Shown here: positions 53,872 through 63,725 of the stretch, one piece after another | Position numbering within the stretch: the first letter of the stretch is position 1 | Layout of the letters: each line of letters begins with the position of its first letter | Assembly: GCF_012290005.1 (NCBI RefSeq) | Contig: NZ_JAAXMS010000009.1 | Location: forward strand, 1-64,000 | Length of the DNA stretch: 64,000 bases | Direction of reading: 5' to 3' | Source of the DNA: Crateriforma spongiae | Lineage (GTDB): Bacteria > Planctomycetota > Planctomycetia > Pirellulales > Pirellulaceae | Notes under the pieces: generated by a model | Seen by the model: the letters and a program-made list of their open reading frames with translations, nothing else | Databases searched by the model: none | What the model was told of the DNA's origin: nothing | Program-made: the position numbers and the translations under genes

Positions 53872-54984
53872 TCAGTGACAAACCGCCAACCGTTTTTGTC
53901 CCGTCTGAATCAAAGCATCCGCGAACTGGTTCAGCGGCAAGATGCGGTCCGCCAATCCCGCTTCGATGATCTGTCGCGGCATTCCGAAAACGGTGCACGA
54001 CGCTTCGTCTTGGGCCCAAACGGTTCCACCTGCATTTCGCAGGTGTTGGCATCCCGCCAAACCGTCATCACCCATGCCTGTCATGATGGCCCCCAAAACT
54101 CTTCCACCGGTGGCATCACTGGCGGTGCGAAACATCACGTTGACGCTGGGTTTGCAATTGCGTTCCGGTGGCGCGTCGGTGACGCATGCCCGCAACGAAC
54201 CAGCCACACGATGTACTTCCAGATGTTTACCACCGGGCGCGATGTAGGCGGTCCCACCGATCAATGGCATTTCGTCGGCGGCTTCAACCACGTCCAACTT
54301 GGCGTGTCGATCAATGTCACGGGCCATCGACGCGGTGAACATCGGCGGCATGTGCTGGACAATGATGATCGGCACCGAATAGTCGGCGGGCAATTGCGTC
54401 AACAAAGCTCGCAAGGCCTTGGGACCACCGGTCGAAATGCCAATCAGAACCGCTTCGATCAATCCGGCGGCACGACGCGACGGCGCGGCAACGGCACGTT
54501 TGGTGGCCATGGTCGATCGCGGTGAACGCGCGATGGAAGGCTTGGCCGTTTTCGATGCCGATGTCGGACGACGGCGAACTGCGGAAATCCGCTGGGATAG
54601 CTGATCTTTCAGTTCAGCCAGATTTTTTTCCGGGCTGCCGTGACTGGGCTTCAAGATGAAATCAAATGCCCCCAACGACAACGCTTCGGTAGTGGCATCG
54701 GCGCCCCGTTCGGTCAGAGCGCTCAGCATGATGATCTTGGTCGGCAGACGATCGCGTTTGATCTGTCGCAGTACCGCCAAGCCGTCCATGCCGGGCATTT
54801 CGACATCCAATGTGACAACGTCCGGTCGGAATCGCCGAATCTTTTCGACCGCCGCCTTGCCGTCCCCCGCAACGCCGATGACTTCGACATCACCGATTTG
54901 GGCCAAGCAGTCACGAACGACTTTGCGAAACAGAAGCGAATCGTCAACAACAAGTGCAGAAATGGGCATGGATTGATCTTTCAT
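53872..54984 (-). CDS. cheB: Chemotaxis response regulator protein-glutamate methylesterase
   Basis: Demethylates and deamidates receptors. From ATG 54984 it has 370 residues. The receiver domain (ISALVVDDSLLFRKVV, phospho-acceptor Asp60 in VVTLDVEMPGMDG) is joined by a basic, Ser/Thr/Ala-rich linker (about 140-175) to the esterase domain with the triad IGISTGGP (Ser), IIVQHMPPMF (His) and IMTGMGDDG (Asp). ATG 54969 is an alternative start. It lies 16 bases after the receptor gene. CheA has no recognisable P2 docking domain, so how CheB is phosphorylated is an open point. Confidence 0.95.
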   Translation of the reverse strand: MKDQSMPISALVVDDSLLFRKVVRDCLAQIGDVEVIGVAGDGKAAVEKIRRFRPDVVTLDVEMPGMDGLAVLRQIKRDRLPTKIIMLSALTERGADATTEALSLGAFDFILKPSHGSPEKNLAELKDQLSQRISAVRRRPTSASKTAKPSIARSPRSTMATKRAVAAPSRRAAGLIEAVLIGISTGGPKALRALLTQLPADYSVPIIIVQHMPPMFTASMARDIDRHAKLDVVEAADEMPLIGGTAYIAPGGKHLEVHRVAGSLRACVTDAPPERNCKPSVNVMFRTASDATGGRVLGAIMTGMGDDGLAGCQHLRNAGGTVWAQDEASCTVFGMPRQIIEAGLADRILPLNQFADALIQTGQKRLAVCH

Positions 54985-55000
54985 CGATAAGCCGAACGCG

Positions 55001-57406
55001 CTAGGCGTTGGCCGCAAACTTTTTTGGCTGCGAAGACTCGGACAACTTGAATTGCGACACCAAACGTTGCATGTCGTCGGCCAGTTGCAACAACTGTTCG
55101 CCGCTGTCCGCATTGGCGGACGCGTTGGTCACCGTATCGTTCAGCACGCCTTCGACGTGGCTGATGTTTTCGGTGATTTCGCGACTGGCGTTTGCCGATT
55201 CGGCGACACCACGTGCCACGGTGCCGGCCAATTCGGCCGTTCCGCCGATGTGTTCGGCAATCTGTTCGGTGGTGATGCTTTGCTCTTCCACGGCGGACGC
55301 GATCAAACGACTGAGTTGGTTGACTCGGTCGATCACTTCGCTGATCGCCTGGATGGACTGCACCGCGTCATCGGTGCTGCGTTGCATCGTTTCGATCCGG
55401 TGACGGATGTCATCGGTCGCCGTGGCGGTTTGCATCGCCAACTGTTTGACTTCGTGGGCAACGACCGCGAACCCTTGTCCGGCTTCACCGGCACGGGCGG
55501 CTTCGATCGTCGCGTTCAGTGCCAACAGGTTGGTCTGTTCGGCGATGTCTTGGATGACGTCGATGACCTTGCCGATCTCTTGGGCGGCGATTCCCATGCC
55601 ACCCACTTTCTCGTTGGACTGCTGCGCGGCATCAGCGGCTTGACCGGCCACATCCGCGGACTGTTCCGCATTGCTGGCGATTTCGCGAATGGTCTGACGC
55701 ATTTCTTCAACCGCTCGGGAAACACCTTCAATCCCGCTGGAAATTTCGCCGGTGCTATCGGCCATGCCTTGCATGTTGATCGACAGTTCTTCCGCGGCGC
55801 TTCCCATGGCCGACGATTGCGTCTTGCTCTGCTGTGCGCCGGCACTCAGGTCACGTGCCGATTGGCTCAGGTGTTCGCTGGTATGGTTCAGCGTGCTGGC
55901 GTTTTGTGCCAGCGATGTGATCATGCCGTGCAAACGATCGGCGAAGCGATTGAAGCTGCGTGCAATTTCACCGAATTCGCCAAAGCGAGTTTCGTCCAAT
56001 CGGCGGGTCAGGTCCCCATCGCCTTCGGCGATTTGCTGCAGGCTTTCGACCGTCGCGTGCATCGGGTCGGTCAAGGTTCGCGTGAACCAAACCGAAAAGC
56101 CACCGATTGCGATCGAAGCCAACACGAACGCCAGAACCGAATTCCAAACACCTGCACTTTGGATGTCGCTGGTCATGGCCAACGTGTTGTTGATTGATGC
56201 ATAGGCTTCATCACGACCGACATCGGTGATGATCGCCCAGTCCAATCCGCCCAGCTTCAATGGGGCATACGCACTGACAACGTCCGTCCCCAGATAGTTC
56301 GTGGTGTCGCAAACGCCACTTTGGCCGGTCAACGCTTGTTTGACCAAGGACGTATGGATCGGCTGTTGTTTGCCGCGAAATGCATTCACCAGGTTGTGTT
56401 GCTGTGGTGAAATCCGCGAATCACAACGTTGGCGACCGTCCGATGCAACCATCAACGTTTCGCACGTTTGCCCGAGTCCCGAATCACGAGCCATCAACTG
56501 GTTGATACGGTCGACCGGCATTTGGAAGATCAAAACGCCGATCGTTTCGTCGTTGTTTCGAATGGGGCTGGCGATGAAACTGGCAGGCGCCTCATAGCTG
56601 GGCCAATAGCACTCGAAATCGACCAGCAGACTTTGGCGGGTGTCATTCAACTTCACCGTTTGCTGGAACACGCGTCCAAAATTGGTATCGGCGAACGCCC
56701 CATCGCTAAGGCTGGTGCCATAGTCCAGTTCCTTGAACACGCTATAGACGATATTGCCCGTCTTGGCATCGACCAGAAAGATGTCGTAGTAGCCAAATCG
56801 TTCCAGGAAATCACGAATGCTGGGGTGATACTTTTCGTGCAGACGATCGTACTCGGTACCCGTTTCCGCATTGTCCAGGTTCGACTTTTCGCCAAGCGGA
56901 TGTGGGTTCGCGCCGATGTAAGCGTGCTGCATGGCCAGGGCGTAGCCCGGCAAACGATTCAAGCGTGCCATTGCATCGGCATCGCGTTGCTCGTTTTCCA
57001 GCTGGTACTTCTGCGAAAAGTCGACCTGATAGTACTGGGCCAGATCGCGTTGCATCGCGACCAAGTCATCGTCGGACAAGTCGCGCTCCACCGCGTTGCG
57101 ATGAAAAGCATCGGTGAATTCAACCATCGCATCGACGATCGCGGGACTTTGACTCATCGTCACCACTTGGTTTTCGATGGTGCCAAAGTAGTCCTCGATC
57201 TCTTGTTTCTTCAGATCGCGAATCGCTGACAGTTGGGCTTCCAACTTGTCACGCAGGTCATCATTCGCCTGCTCAGCAAGGCGAGCGTTCCCGCTGCGCG
57301 ATGACATCGCGTTCCAAACAGAAACGGCCAACATTGGTGCCAGTCCGCAAATGAGGAATGCGGACATTAGACGCCCCCGAAGGGCGAACGATCGAAAGAC
57401 TTTCAT
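55001..57406 (-). CDS. Methyl-accepting chemotaxis protein with large periplasmic Cache-type sensor
   Basis: An 801-residue receptor. TM1 is about 14-34; a sensor domain of almost 400 residues (about 35-415) contains a Cache-like segment [20 protein letters not shown] and [12 protein letters not shown]-like repeats, suggesting double Cache (dCache). TM2 is about 418-440, followed by HAMP with [20 protein letters not shown], and the signalling domain with [20 protein letters not shown] and [12 protein letters not shown]. Ligand unknown. It begins at ATG 57406, seven bases after AGGAA. It is the only receptor in the window and lies within the che operon. Confidence 0.94.
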   Translation of the reverse strand: MKVFRSFALRGRLMSAFLICGLAPMLAVSVWNAMSSRSGNARLAEQANDDLRDKLEAQLSAIRDLKKQEIEDYFGTIENQVVTMSQSPAIVDAMVEFTDAFHRNAVERDLSDDDLVAMQRDLAQYYQVDFSQKYQLENEQRDADAMARLNRLPGYALAMQHAYIGANPHPLGEKSNLDNAETGTEYDRLHEKYHPSIRDFLERFGYYDIFLVDAKTGNIVYSVFKELDYGTSLSDGAFADTNFGRVFQQTVKLNDTRQSLLVDFECYWPSYEAPASFIASPIRNNDETIGVLIFQMPVDRINQLMARDSGLGQTCETLMVASDGRQRCDSRISPQQHNLVNAFRGKQQPIHTSLVKQALTGQSGVCDTTNYLGTDVVSAYAPLKLGGLDWAIITDVGRDEAYASINNTLAMTSDIQSAGVWNSVLAFVLASIAIGGFSVWFTRTLTDPMHATVESLQQIAEGDGDLTRRLDETRFGEFGEIARSFNRFADRLHGMITSLAQNASTLNHTSEHLSQSARDLSAGAQQSKTQSSAMGSAAEELSINMQGMADSTGEISSGIEGVSRAVEEMRQTIREIASNAEQSADVAGQAADAAQQSNEKVGGMGIAAQEIGKVIDVIQDIAEQTNLLALNATIEAARAGEAGQGFAVVAHEVKQLAMQTATATDDIRHRIETMQRSTDDAVQSIQAISEVIDRVNQLSRLIASAVEEQSITTEQIAEHIGGTAELAGTVARGVAESANASREITENISHVEGVLNDTVTNASANADSGEQLLQLADDMQRLVSQFKLSESSQPKKFAANA

Positions 57407-57542
57407 CAGAAGTTCCTGCGTTGTGGGGAGACGCAAAATTCCAAAACGCGATGTCCGACAACGTCAGCCGAATGACCATCGCAAATTTGTATCCATGGAA
57501 ACGATCGCCCCCTTGATGACCGGGCGATCGAAGTTTTGTTGT

Positions 57543-58037
57543 TTAGGCCAAAACGGGCTCCGCCTTGTCCGATTGGTCGATGGCATTGACCAGACTGCTC
57601 GCGTCCAGAACGACGACGATGCTGCCGCTGGTCAGAAAGACCGAATCAATGAAACGTCGGTCGACCGAGCGAAGGTTGGACGGACGCGGCGACAAGTCGC
57701 ATTGCCGGATCGTCAAGATGTCGGCGATTTCGTCGACCAGGATGCCGATCTGTTCGCCATCGACCCGCAGAACCAAGTTGCGTTGGTTTTCGGGGTTGGT
57801 CTGTGACCGAACGCCGAACAACTGATGGGCATCAATCACGGTGACGACTTCGCCACGCAGATTGACCACGCCATGAATCAGACGGCTGGCACCGGGAACG
57901 GCCGTGACATCCAGCAAACGATTGATCTCTTGAACACAATCGATTGAGATCCCCAGCAGGATGTCATTCACGCGAAACGTGACCAATTGAATCTTGGACT
58001 CGCTGTCCGCTGCATCGGTTGTTATTTGATCAGTCAT
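57543..58037 (-). CDS. cheW: Chemotaxis coupling protein
   Basis: A 164-residue CheW that links receptors to CheA. It shows IQLVTFRVNDILLGISIDCV, ASRLIHGVVNLRGEVVTVID and GILVDEIADI, the family's beta-barrel blocks. The ATG overlaps the cheA stop as ATGA, so the two are translationally coupled. About 136 bases separate it from the receptor gene. Confidence 0.95.
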   Translation of the reverse strand: MTDQITTDAADSESKIQLVTFRVNDILLGISIDCVQEINRLLDVTAVPGASRLIHGVVNLRGEVVTVIDAHQLFGVRSQTNPENQRNLVLRVDGEQIGILVDEIADILTIRQCDLSPRPSNLRSVDRRFIDSVFLTSGSIVVVLDASSLVNAIDQSDKAEPVLA

Positions 58038-60892
58038 TTTGCGAACACCTTTGACAGTTGGGTTTGAATGCTGCTTTTCAATTCGGGCTTGTTCATCTTG
58101 ACCTGGTAGTCGCTGACTCCTGCTTCAAAGCCACGCTTGGTGGATGCTTCATCCGCCAAGCTGGTCAACGCGATGACGGGCAGGTGGCTCAGGTTTTCGG
58201 ACCCGCGAATTCGACGTGTCAGTTCAATGCCATCCAGTTCGGGCATTTCCACATCGGTGACCAACAGGTCATACTTCTGCGGGTTTTCGTTCAGGGTGAT
58301 CCAACCTTCTTCGCCGTCCTCGCAAGAGGTCACGTTGTGGCCTTCGTCTTCCAAGAATCGAATCAAGAAATTTCGGAAGAACGCGCTGTCTTCACAGACC
58401 AACAACTCGGCCGGACGATCGGCATCCAGTTCGTTGTTTCCTTCGAACCATTCGGGGCGTGCCAGTTCGGTTAGACCGTACAGATCCAACAGGCGGGTCG
58501 ACTGTTCTTCAATCACGGTGATCCCGGCCACCCCCGGTTCACGCCCCCGGTCACTGTCCAGGCTGATCGAGCATTCGCAGATGTCGTTCAGGTGGGGCGC
58601 GACCAATCCCGCTTCGTGGCCGTACACCTTGAAGACAATGACATGCACCGTGTCGGTCTGATCGACCTCGGTCACCGAAACGACACTGTCGATCGTTACC
58701 AATGGCAACGTTCCGCCGCGGTACTTCAGCACCATTTGGCTGCCCAGATTGTCGATATCGGTCACCGCCACCCGTTCGATGCGGCTGACGATGTCCATCG
58801 GCAATGCGAAGTGATCGTCCTGGCTGACCGACAACAGAACCATTCGGTGCTTGTCGATCAGGGATTCACCGTCGGTTTGCGAATCACCCCGGTCATCTTG
58901 ACTTTCCGCATCCAGCGACAATTGGACCGATCCAGCGATCCCGGCCGCGTCCAGGATCATGGCAACACGACCATCGCCCAAGATCGTGGAACCGGCCAGC
59001 AGCGGCAGATTCGCAAGGTGGCGTCCCAGAGGTTTGACGACGATTTCTTCGCTGTCCAACACCCGATCAACCGCCAAAGCAAAACGAACACGTCCCGATT
59101 CGACGACCACAATCTGATCATCTTGCTGGACCGTTGACTTCGGTTCTTCGGAGTTCTCCGCGGGTGGCAATGACAAGATGTCGGCCAGACGAACCAACGG
59201 GATCAGGGCGCCACGAAGGTGCAAGACCTCCGCGTTTCCGACGTGATCGATGCGTTTTTCTTTCCCATCGGTTTGAACCAATTCGACGATGTTCGTTTGG
59301 GGCAGGGCATAACGACGTTCGCCCAATGAAACGATCATCGATGGCACGATGGCCAGTGTCAGAGGCAAGGTGATACGGATCACGCTGCCACGACCGAGTT
59401 CGGATTCGACTTCGACATTGCCGCCGATGTTTTCAATATTCGTTCGCACCACATCCATACCGACGCCGCGACCGCTGACGTCGGTCACCTGGCCAGCGGT
59501 GGAAAAGCCAGGTGCAAAGATCAGATTCACCGCATCGCGATCGCTCATTCGCGATGCCGCATCCGCCGAGATCACACCCTTTTCGACGGCCTTGTTTCGC
59601 AAGACGTCCGGGTCCATCCCCGCACCGTCATCGCGAATTTCGATCATCACCTTGCCGGCTTGGTGATAGGCCCGCAACAACACGGTTCCGGTGGACGGTT
59701 TGCCCGCCGCTTCACGGACCTCAGGCGTTTCGATGCCATGGTCACAGGAATTGCGCACCAGGTGAGTCAACGGATCAGCAATGGCTTCGACAATCGTCTT
59801 GTCGGTTTCGACCTCGGTTCCTTCCATCTGCAGGTCGATCGACTTGTTCAGCGACGATGCCAAGTCACGAACGACGCGCGGGAATTTATTGAACACGTTG
59901 CCGATCGGTTGCATCCGCGTCTGCATGATGGTTTCTTGCAGTTCAGTGGTCACCTGATCCAGACCACTGGCAATCGAATCCAAGGCAACCGTATCGGTCC
60001 CCTGTTGTGCCAACACACGCAACAGTTGATTGCGGCTGAGGACCAATTCACCGGCAAGGTTCATCAGCCGGTCCAGGACGCGAACACCCACGCGAATGCT
60101 TGCTTCCGGGCTGCTGGAACCGGACGGCTTTCCGTCGGCACCGCGGGCGGCCTTTGCTCCGCGTTTGGATCCCGCACTGGCGGCGGCGGCGACACCGGTC
60201 GATGCCGTTTCCAGCATGGTTTCGGCACCTTTGGCCGCATCACGATCCTTTTCGTCGGTATCGGCCTTGGACGCATCGGCGTCAACCGATTCGTTCGCTG
60301 CCTGGTCCGCCTTGGCGGCGCCAGCGGCCTTCTTCCGTGGCGACGCCTTCTTTCGTGTGCTTGTTTTGCGTCGCGTGGATTTTCGGCGTCCTGATGCCGG
60401 CTTGGCTTCGACGTCCGCTTGAATTTCGGCTTCGGTTTCGGCGTCGTCGTCTTGAACCACGACTTCGTCGGGTGCCGACTGCTGCTCGGCTTCGACGGGG
60501 GTTTCGGTTGGGGCGTCGGCCAGCAACTGGTCCAGTTTTTCACACAGTTCCGCGTTGTCGGTTGCGTTGCTTTGGTCGATGTCTTCGATCATGGTCGAAA
60601 GACGATCGGCCGCTTTCAGCATCACGTCGACATTGAAGGGGTCGGGAACCAGTTGATGGTCACGAACGCGGCCCAGCACGTTCTCCAACCGGTGGGCGAC
60701 TTGATTGATCTGGTTCAGACCAAGGAAACCGGCGGCCCCCTTCACACTGTGGATGGAACGGAACACCGTATTGACCAAGTCGTCGTTGATGTCGGCGCCC
60801 AATGCCTCGATCTGCAGCAGTTGCATCTCAACGCACCCGAGATGCTCTCGAGCCTCTTCGACAAACTCTGCAACCAAATCACCGTCGTTCAT
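58034..60892 (-). CDS. cheA: Hybrid chemotaxis histidine kinase with C-terminal receiver
   Basis: A 952-residue kinase. Order: Hpt domain 1-105 with phospho-acceptor His48 in RSIHSVKGAAGFLGLN; a long linker 106-265 with an acidic part and a basic patch at 169-188 (Lys/Arg/Ser/Thr-rich); dimerisation helix from about 266; ATPase with LVRNSCDHGIETPEVREAAG and DVSGRGVGMDVVRTNI; two CheW-like regions (about 490-620 and 690-815); receiver 828-952 with Asp880 in LVTDVEMPELDG. No P2 domain was recognised. The receiver may act as phosphate sink or feedback. First gene of the operon, coupled to cheW. Confidence 0.95.
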   Translation of the reverse strand: MNDGDLVAEFVEEAREHLGCVEMQLLQIEALGADINDDLVNTVFRSIHSVKGAAGFLGLNQINQVAHRLENVLGRVRDHQLVPDPFNVDVMLKAADRLSTMIEDIDQSNATDNAELCEKLDQLLADAPTETPVEAEQQSAPDEVVVQDDDAETEAEIQADVEAKPASGRRKSTRRKTSTRKKASPRKKAAGAAKADQAANESVDADASKADTDEKDRDAAKGAETMLETASTGVAAAASAGSKRGAKAARGADGKPSGSSSPEASIRVGVRVLDRLMNLAGELVLSRNQLLRVLAQQGTDTVALDSIASGLDQVTTELQETIMQTRMQPIGNVFNKFPRVVRDLASSLNKSIDLQMEGTEVETDKTIVEAIADPLTHLVRNSCDHGIETPEVREAAGKPSTGTVLLRAYHQAGKVMIEIRDDGAGMDPDVLRNKAVEKGVISADAASRMSDRDAVNLIFAPGFSTAGQVTDVSGRGVGMDVVRTNIENIGGNVEVESELGRGSVIRITLPLTLAIVPSMIVSLGERRYALPQTNIVELVQTDGKEKRIDHVGNAEVLHLRGALIPLVRLADILSLPPAENSEEPKSTVQQDDQIVVVESGRVRFALAVDRVLDSEEIVVKPLGRHLANLPLLAGSTILGDGRVAMILDAAGIAGSVQLSLDAESQDDRGDSQTDGESLIDKHRMVLLSVSQDDHFALPMDIVSRIERVAVTDIDNLGSQMVLKYRGGTLPLVTIDSVVSVTEVDQTDTVHVIVFKVYGHEAGLVAPHLNDICECSISLDSDRGREPGVAGITVIEEQSTRLLDLYGLTELARPEWFEGNNELDADRPAELLVCEDSAFFRNFLIRFLEDEGHNVTSCEDGEEGWITLNENPQKYDLLVTDVEMPELDGIELTRRIRGSENLSHLPVIALTSLADEASTKRGFEAGVSDYQVKMNKPELKSSIQTQLSKVFAK

Positions 60893-61535
60893 TTTTTCTG
60901 CTTCCCCAGACGTTGGTGGCCGTCACCTGACCGATGACTTGCCTGATCTAACCCCACGTGCACGTGCGACCCTGCGTTTGTCGCTCGGCTTGCGATCGAT
61001 CGATGTCACATCACCACTCGATCGCGTTACCCGTGCTGATTCGTCCCCTGTGCAGGCAAGCCCGTGCGTCATAGATCCGCGGTCTTGATGCGACCGTCGA
61101 ACTGCCAGTGCCTGCCTACAGTCCTATAGGTGCAGAAAAGGACGGACCCCTGTGATTGCGTGTCGAAACCACAACGGATTCTTTGGCTTGGGAAGTCTGA
61201 CCACGGTGCATCCCGAACAATTCGCCCAGTCGTTGTGTTCCCACCCCCTGGCGAACGATATTTATGAGCACGGGCCTGCGACAATTTTGCAACCCTGAGT
61301 TTTCGCGGTAGGTTCCCAACAGCCCCCTGCTATCGCCTCCTCATCAACGACAATGAATTGCACCGGAGATCCAACGAATGATCTTCGCGGTGGAATTCAG
61401 AAATTCGTCGTTTTCTTTCGGCTCATCGCCAAACATCACGAGCTAGGTTTGTCTGGCTTCGCGAACGCACCGCTGCGCGTCGAACGCGAAGTACCGCTGG
61501 ACGCATCACATAGAATTGCTCGCAGGATTTCATCG
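60893..61535. other. Divergent intergenic region between cheA and cheY
   Basis: About 640 bases with no gene recognised; open frames on both strands lack family features. It must hold both che promoters. The clearest pattern is the palindrome near the cheA end, listed separately. TAGAAT at 61511-61516 lies 20 bases before the cheY ATG but has no matching -35. The length is unusual for this gene-dense window. Confidence 0.5.
60955..60966. promoter_or_regulatory. 12-bp perfect palindrome CACGTGCACGTG upstream of cheA
   Basis: Two abutting CACGTG hexamers form a perfect palindrome 63 bases upstream of the cheA start. The position suits an operator for a dimeric repressor or activator. No regulator can be named from the sequence. 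Confidence 0.35.
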
Positions 61536-61910
61536 ATGAAAGTTTTGGTAGTGGATGATTCGGGGGTCATGCGCAAGATCATTGCACGTGGACTCCACTC
61601 ACTCTGGATTGACGAAGTGGTCGAGGCGGCCGACGGCGTCGAAGGCTTGGCCATGTTCGGTGATGGATCGGATATCGACTTGGTACTGACCGACTGGAAC
61701 ATGCCCAACATGAATGGGTTGGAACTGGTCCAGAAAATTCGTGCCGCCGGACACAAGCACCCGATCGTCATGGTGACCACCGAGACGGAAAAGTCACAGG
61801 TGGTCAAGGCGATCCAAGCAGGCGTCAACGATTATTTGGTCAAGCCATTTGATCAGGAAATGTTGCAACTGAAATTGCAACGCGTTCTGCCGAATCCGCA
61901 AACCGCCTAG
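61536..61910 (+). CDS. cheY: CheY-type response regulator
   Basis: A 124-residue single receiver domain: KVLVVDDSGVMRKIIARGL, phospho-acceptor Asp53 in VLTDWNMPNMNG, switch Thr in VMVTTETEKSQVV and Lys103 in YLVKPFDQEML. The ATG at 61536 follows CAGGA by eight to nine bases; an open frame starting 61 codons earlier is not credible for this family. It carries the CheA signal to the motor. It is followed, same strand, by cheX. Confidence 0.95.
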   Translation: MKVLVVDDSGVMRKIIARGLHSLWIDEVVEAADGVEGLAMFGDGSDIDLVLTDWNMPNMNGLELVQKIRAAGHKHPIVMVTTETEKSQVVKAIQAGVNDYLVKPFDQEMLQLKLQRVLPNPQTA

Positions 61911-62048
61911 GGCCGTTTACGTTTTTCCGTTCGTTGATTCAATCCCCGTCCATGCTCACCAATTGCAGATCGGGGATTGGTCAAACTCGGTATTCACCCA
62001 AACCTGGCGATCGATACCGTGGCACCTTTCAACCCCACCGGATTGTGA

Positions 62049-62552
62049 ATGTCTGTTGCGATTGATGTACAGCGATCGGCTGCGATTTCCGAGGCCGCCG
62101 ATGAATCCTTGCGTGATGTCATCGAAACCATGACCGGCGGAACGGTTCGCCAAGTTTCCAGCGATGTTCCGCACGTCGAAGAGGCCGCGACGACCGTCGA
62201 CCGGTCTCCATTGACGATCACCGTTAGTTTGAGCGGTGAGTTGAACGGGTGCATCGGACTGTGCCTCAGTCGTAACGCGGCGCTTCAGTGGACCGAAGCG
62301 ATCAGCGGCGAATCGACCGAGGAAATTGACCAATTGGTCATCGACGCCTGTGGCGAACTCGGCAACATGGTCGTCGGCGGAGTGAAACGCCGGCTGGACG
62401 ATGTTGAACTGAAGATGGGGCTTCCCACGGCGTTTCGCGCCGGACGCGATGGTGTGGTTTTCTGCAGCAGCATGCAGCCGATCTTCTTGGCCTATGAATA
62501 CGGCGACACCACGCTTGACGTGTTCGTCGCATTGGCGGCGACACCGTCCTGA
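62049..62552 (+). CDS. cheX: CheX-type CheY-phosphate phosphatase
   Basis: A 167-residue protein of the CheC/CheX/FliY group, which removes phosphate from CheY. The catalytic signature is in IDACGELGNMVVGGVKRRL, with Glu103 and Asn106 spaced E-x2-N as in active members; there is one such site, as in CheX. Beta strands with SGELNGCIGLCLS precede it. Adjacency to cheY supports a phosphatase role in this cluster, which has no cheZ. The ATG at 62049 begins MSVAIDVQRS. Confidence 0.85.
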   Translation: MSVAIDVQRSAAISEAADESLRDVIETMTGGTVRQVSSDVPHVEEAATTVDRSPLTITVSLSGELNGCIGLCLSRNAALQWTEAISGESTEEIDQLVIDACGELGNMVVGGVKRRLDDVELKMGLPTAFRAGRDGVVFCSSMQPIFLAYEYGDTTLDVFVALAATPS

Positions 62553-62662
62553 GCGGGCGTCGCGACGGCGCTGGGCGCCGCGACCGCTTGATCGACGACT
62601 TGCTTCAAGAGGATAGTAGGAAGACACACCTGTCGTCCCACTTCCTCTGTTGACCGGTCCCG

Positions 62663-63706
62663 ATGCGCGACAATCTTCCGCCCTACGACTCGTTCCTGTT
62701 GGTTTCTTTCGGCGGCCCAGAAGGGCCCGATGATGTGATGCCGTATCTGGAAAATGTGCTGCGTGGAAAACGCGTGCCCAGAGAACGGATGCTGGAGGTC
62801 GCCCAGCACTATCAAAGTTTCGGCGGCGTCAGCCCGATCAACGAACAGAATCGCGAGCTGATGGCGGCAATCCTGTCGGAATTTCGTCAGCACGACGTTG
62901 ATCTGCCGGTGTACTGGGGCAACCGCAACTGGAAGCCTTACTTTGCTGAAACGCTGCAGCAAATGAAGGACGACGGGTGCCGCCGCGCGATCGCCTTCTT
63001 CACCAGCATGTTCAGCTGCTACAGCGGATGTCGACAGTACCGCGAAAACATCGCCGAAGCGCAGGCTCAGGTCGGCCCTGACGCACCGATCGTGGAAAAA
63101 GTTCGCATGGGGTTCAACCATCCGCACTTCATCGACACCTTGGCCGATTCGGTCCGGCAGGCGGCAAAATCACTTGCGTCCGATCATGTTGCCGACACGT
63201 TGATGTTCACCGCACACAGCATCCCCAATTCCATGGCGGATAACTGTGACTATGTCTTGCAACTAAACGAGACGTGTCGGTTGGTGGCCGAAGCGGCCGG
63301 GTTTGAAACTTGGGAATTGGTGTTCCAAAGCCGCAGCGGACCGCCCCAGCAACCGTGGCTGGAACCCGATGTGTGCGATCGTATCGAACAGAAACACCGC
63401 GAATCACCGATCGGCGGATTGGTGCTGATGCCTGTCGGGTTCGTCAGCGATCACATGGAAGTGCTGTACGACCTGGATGATGAAGCGGCCACCCTGTGCA
63501 AAAAGCTGGGCATCCCACTGGCGCGTGCGGCCACCCCTGGAACCGCGCCGAAGTTCGTGCAGATGATTCGCGAATTGGTACAGGAACGAATCGCAAATTC
63601 CGACCAGCGGGCGGCGGTAGGCAAGTTGGGTCCATGGCACGATGTGTGTCCCCAAGATTGCTGCCTTTACACGCCGGCACGCCGCCCCGCTTCCGCGGGA
63701 CGATAG
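62663..63706 (+). CDS. hemH: Ferrochelatase
   Basis: Inserts Fe2+ into a porphyrin in the final steps of heme synthesis. The 347-residue protein shows SFGGPEGPDDVMPYLENVLR at the start, the catalytic His185 in MFTAHSIPNSMAD and Glu266 in VSDHMEVLYDLD. Cys123 (YSGCRQYREN) plus Cys329, Cys333 and Cys334 near the C-terminus (HDVCPQDCC) could ligate a [2Fe-2S] cluster, as in some bacterial ferrochelatases; spacing differs from M. tuberculosis, so this is inference. Alone, after cheX. Confidence 0.94.
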   Translation: MRDNLPPYDSFLLVSFGGPEGPDDVMPYLENVLRGKRVPRERMLEVAQHYQSFGGVSPINEQNRELMAAILSEFRQHDVDLPVYWGNRNWKPYFAETLQQMKDDGCRRAIAFFTSMFSCYSGCRQYRENIAEAQAQVGPDAPIVEKVRMGFNHPHFIDTLADSVRQAAKSLASDHVADTLMFTAHSIPNSMADNCDYVLQLNETCRLVAEAAGFETWELVFQSRSGPPQQPWLEPDVCDRIEQKHRESPIGGLVLMPVGFVSDHMEVLYDLDDEAATLCKKLGIPLARAATPGTAPKFVQMIRELVQERIANSDQRAAVGKLGPWHDVCPQDCCLYTPARRPASAGR

Positions 63707-63725
63707 ACGCTTGGACCGCGGCCGA

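Noticed and set aside
59660-60394. 244-residue plus-strand frame opposite cheA, plus similar long frames at 34780-35610, 45445-46209 and 32687-33559
   Set aside because: All are antisense to well-supported genes and show no motif, signal or plausible start context.
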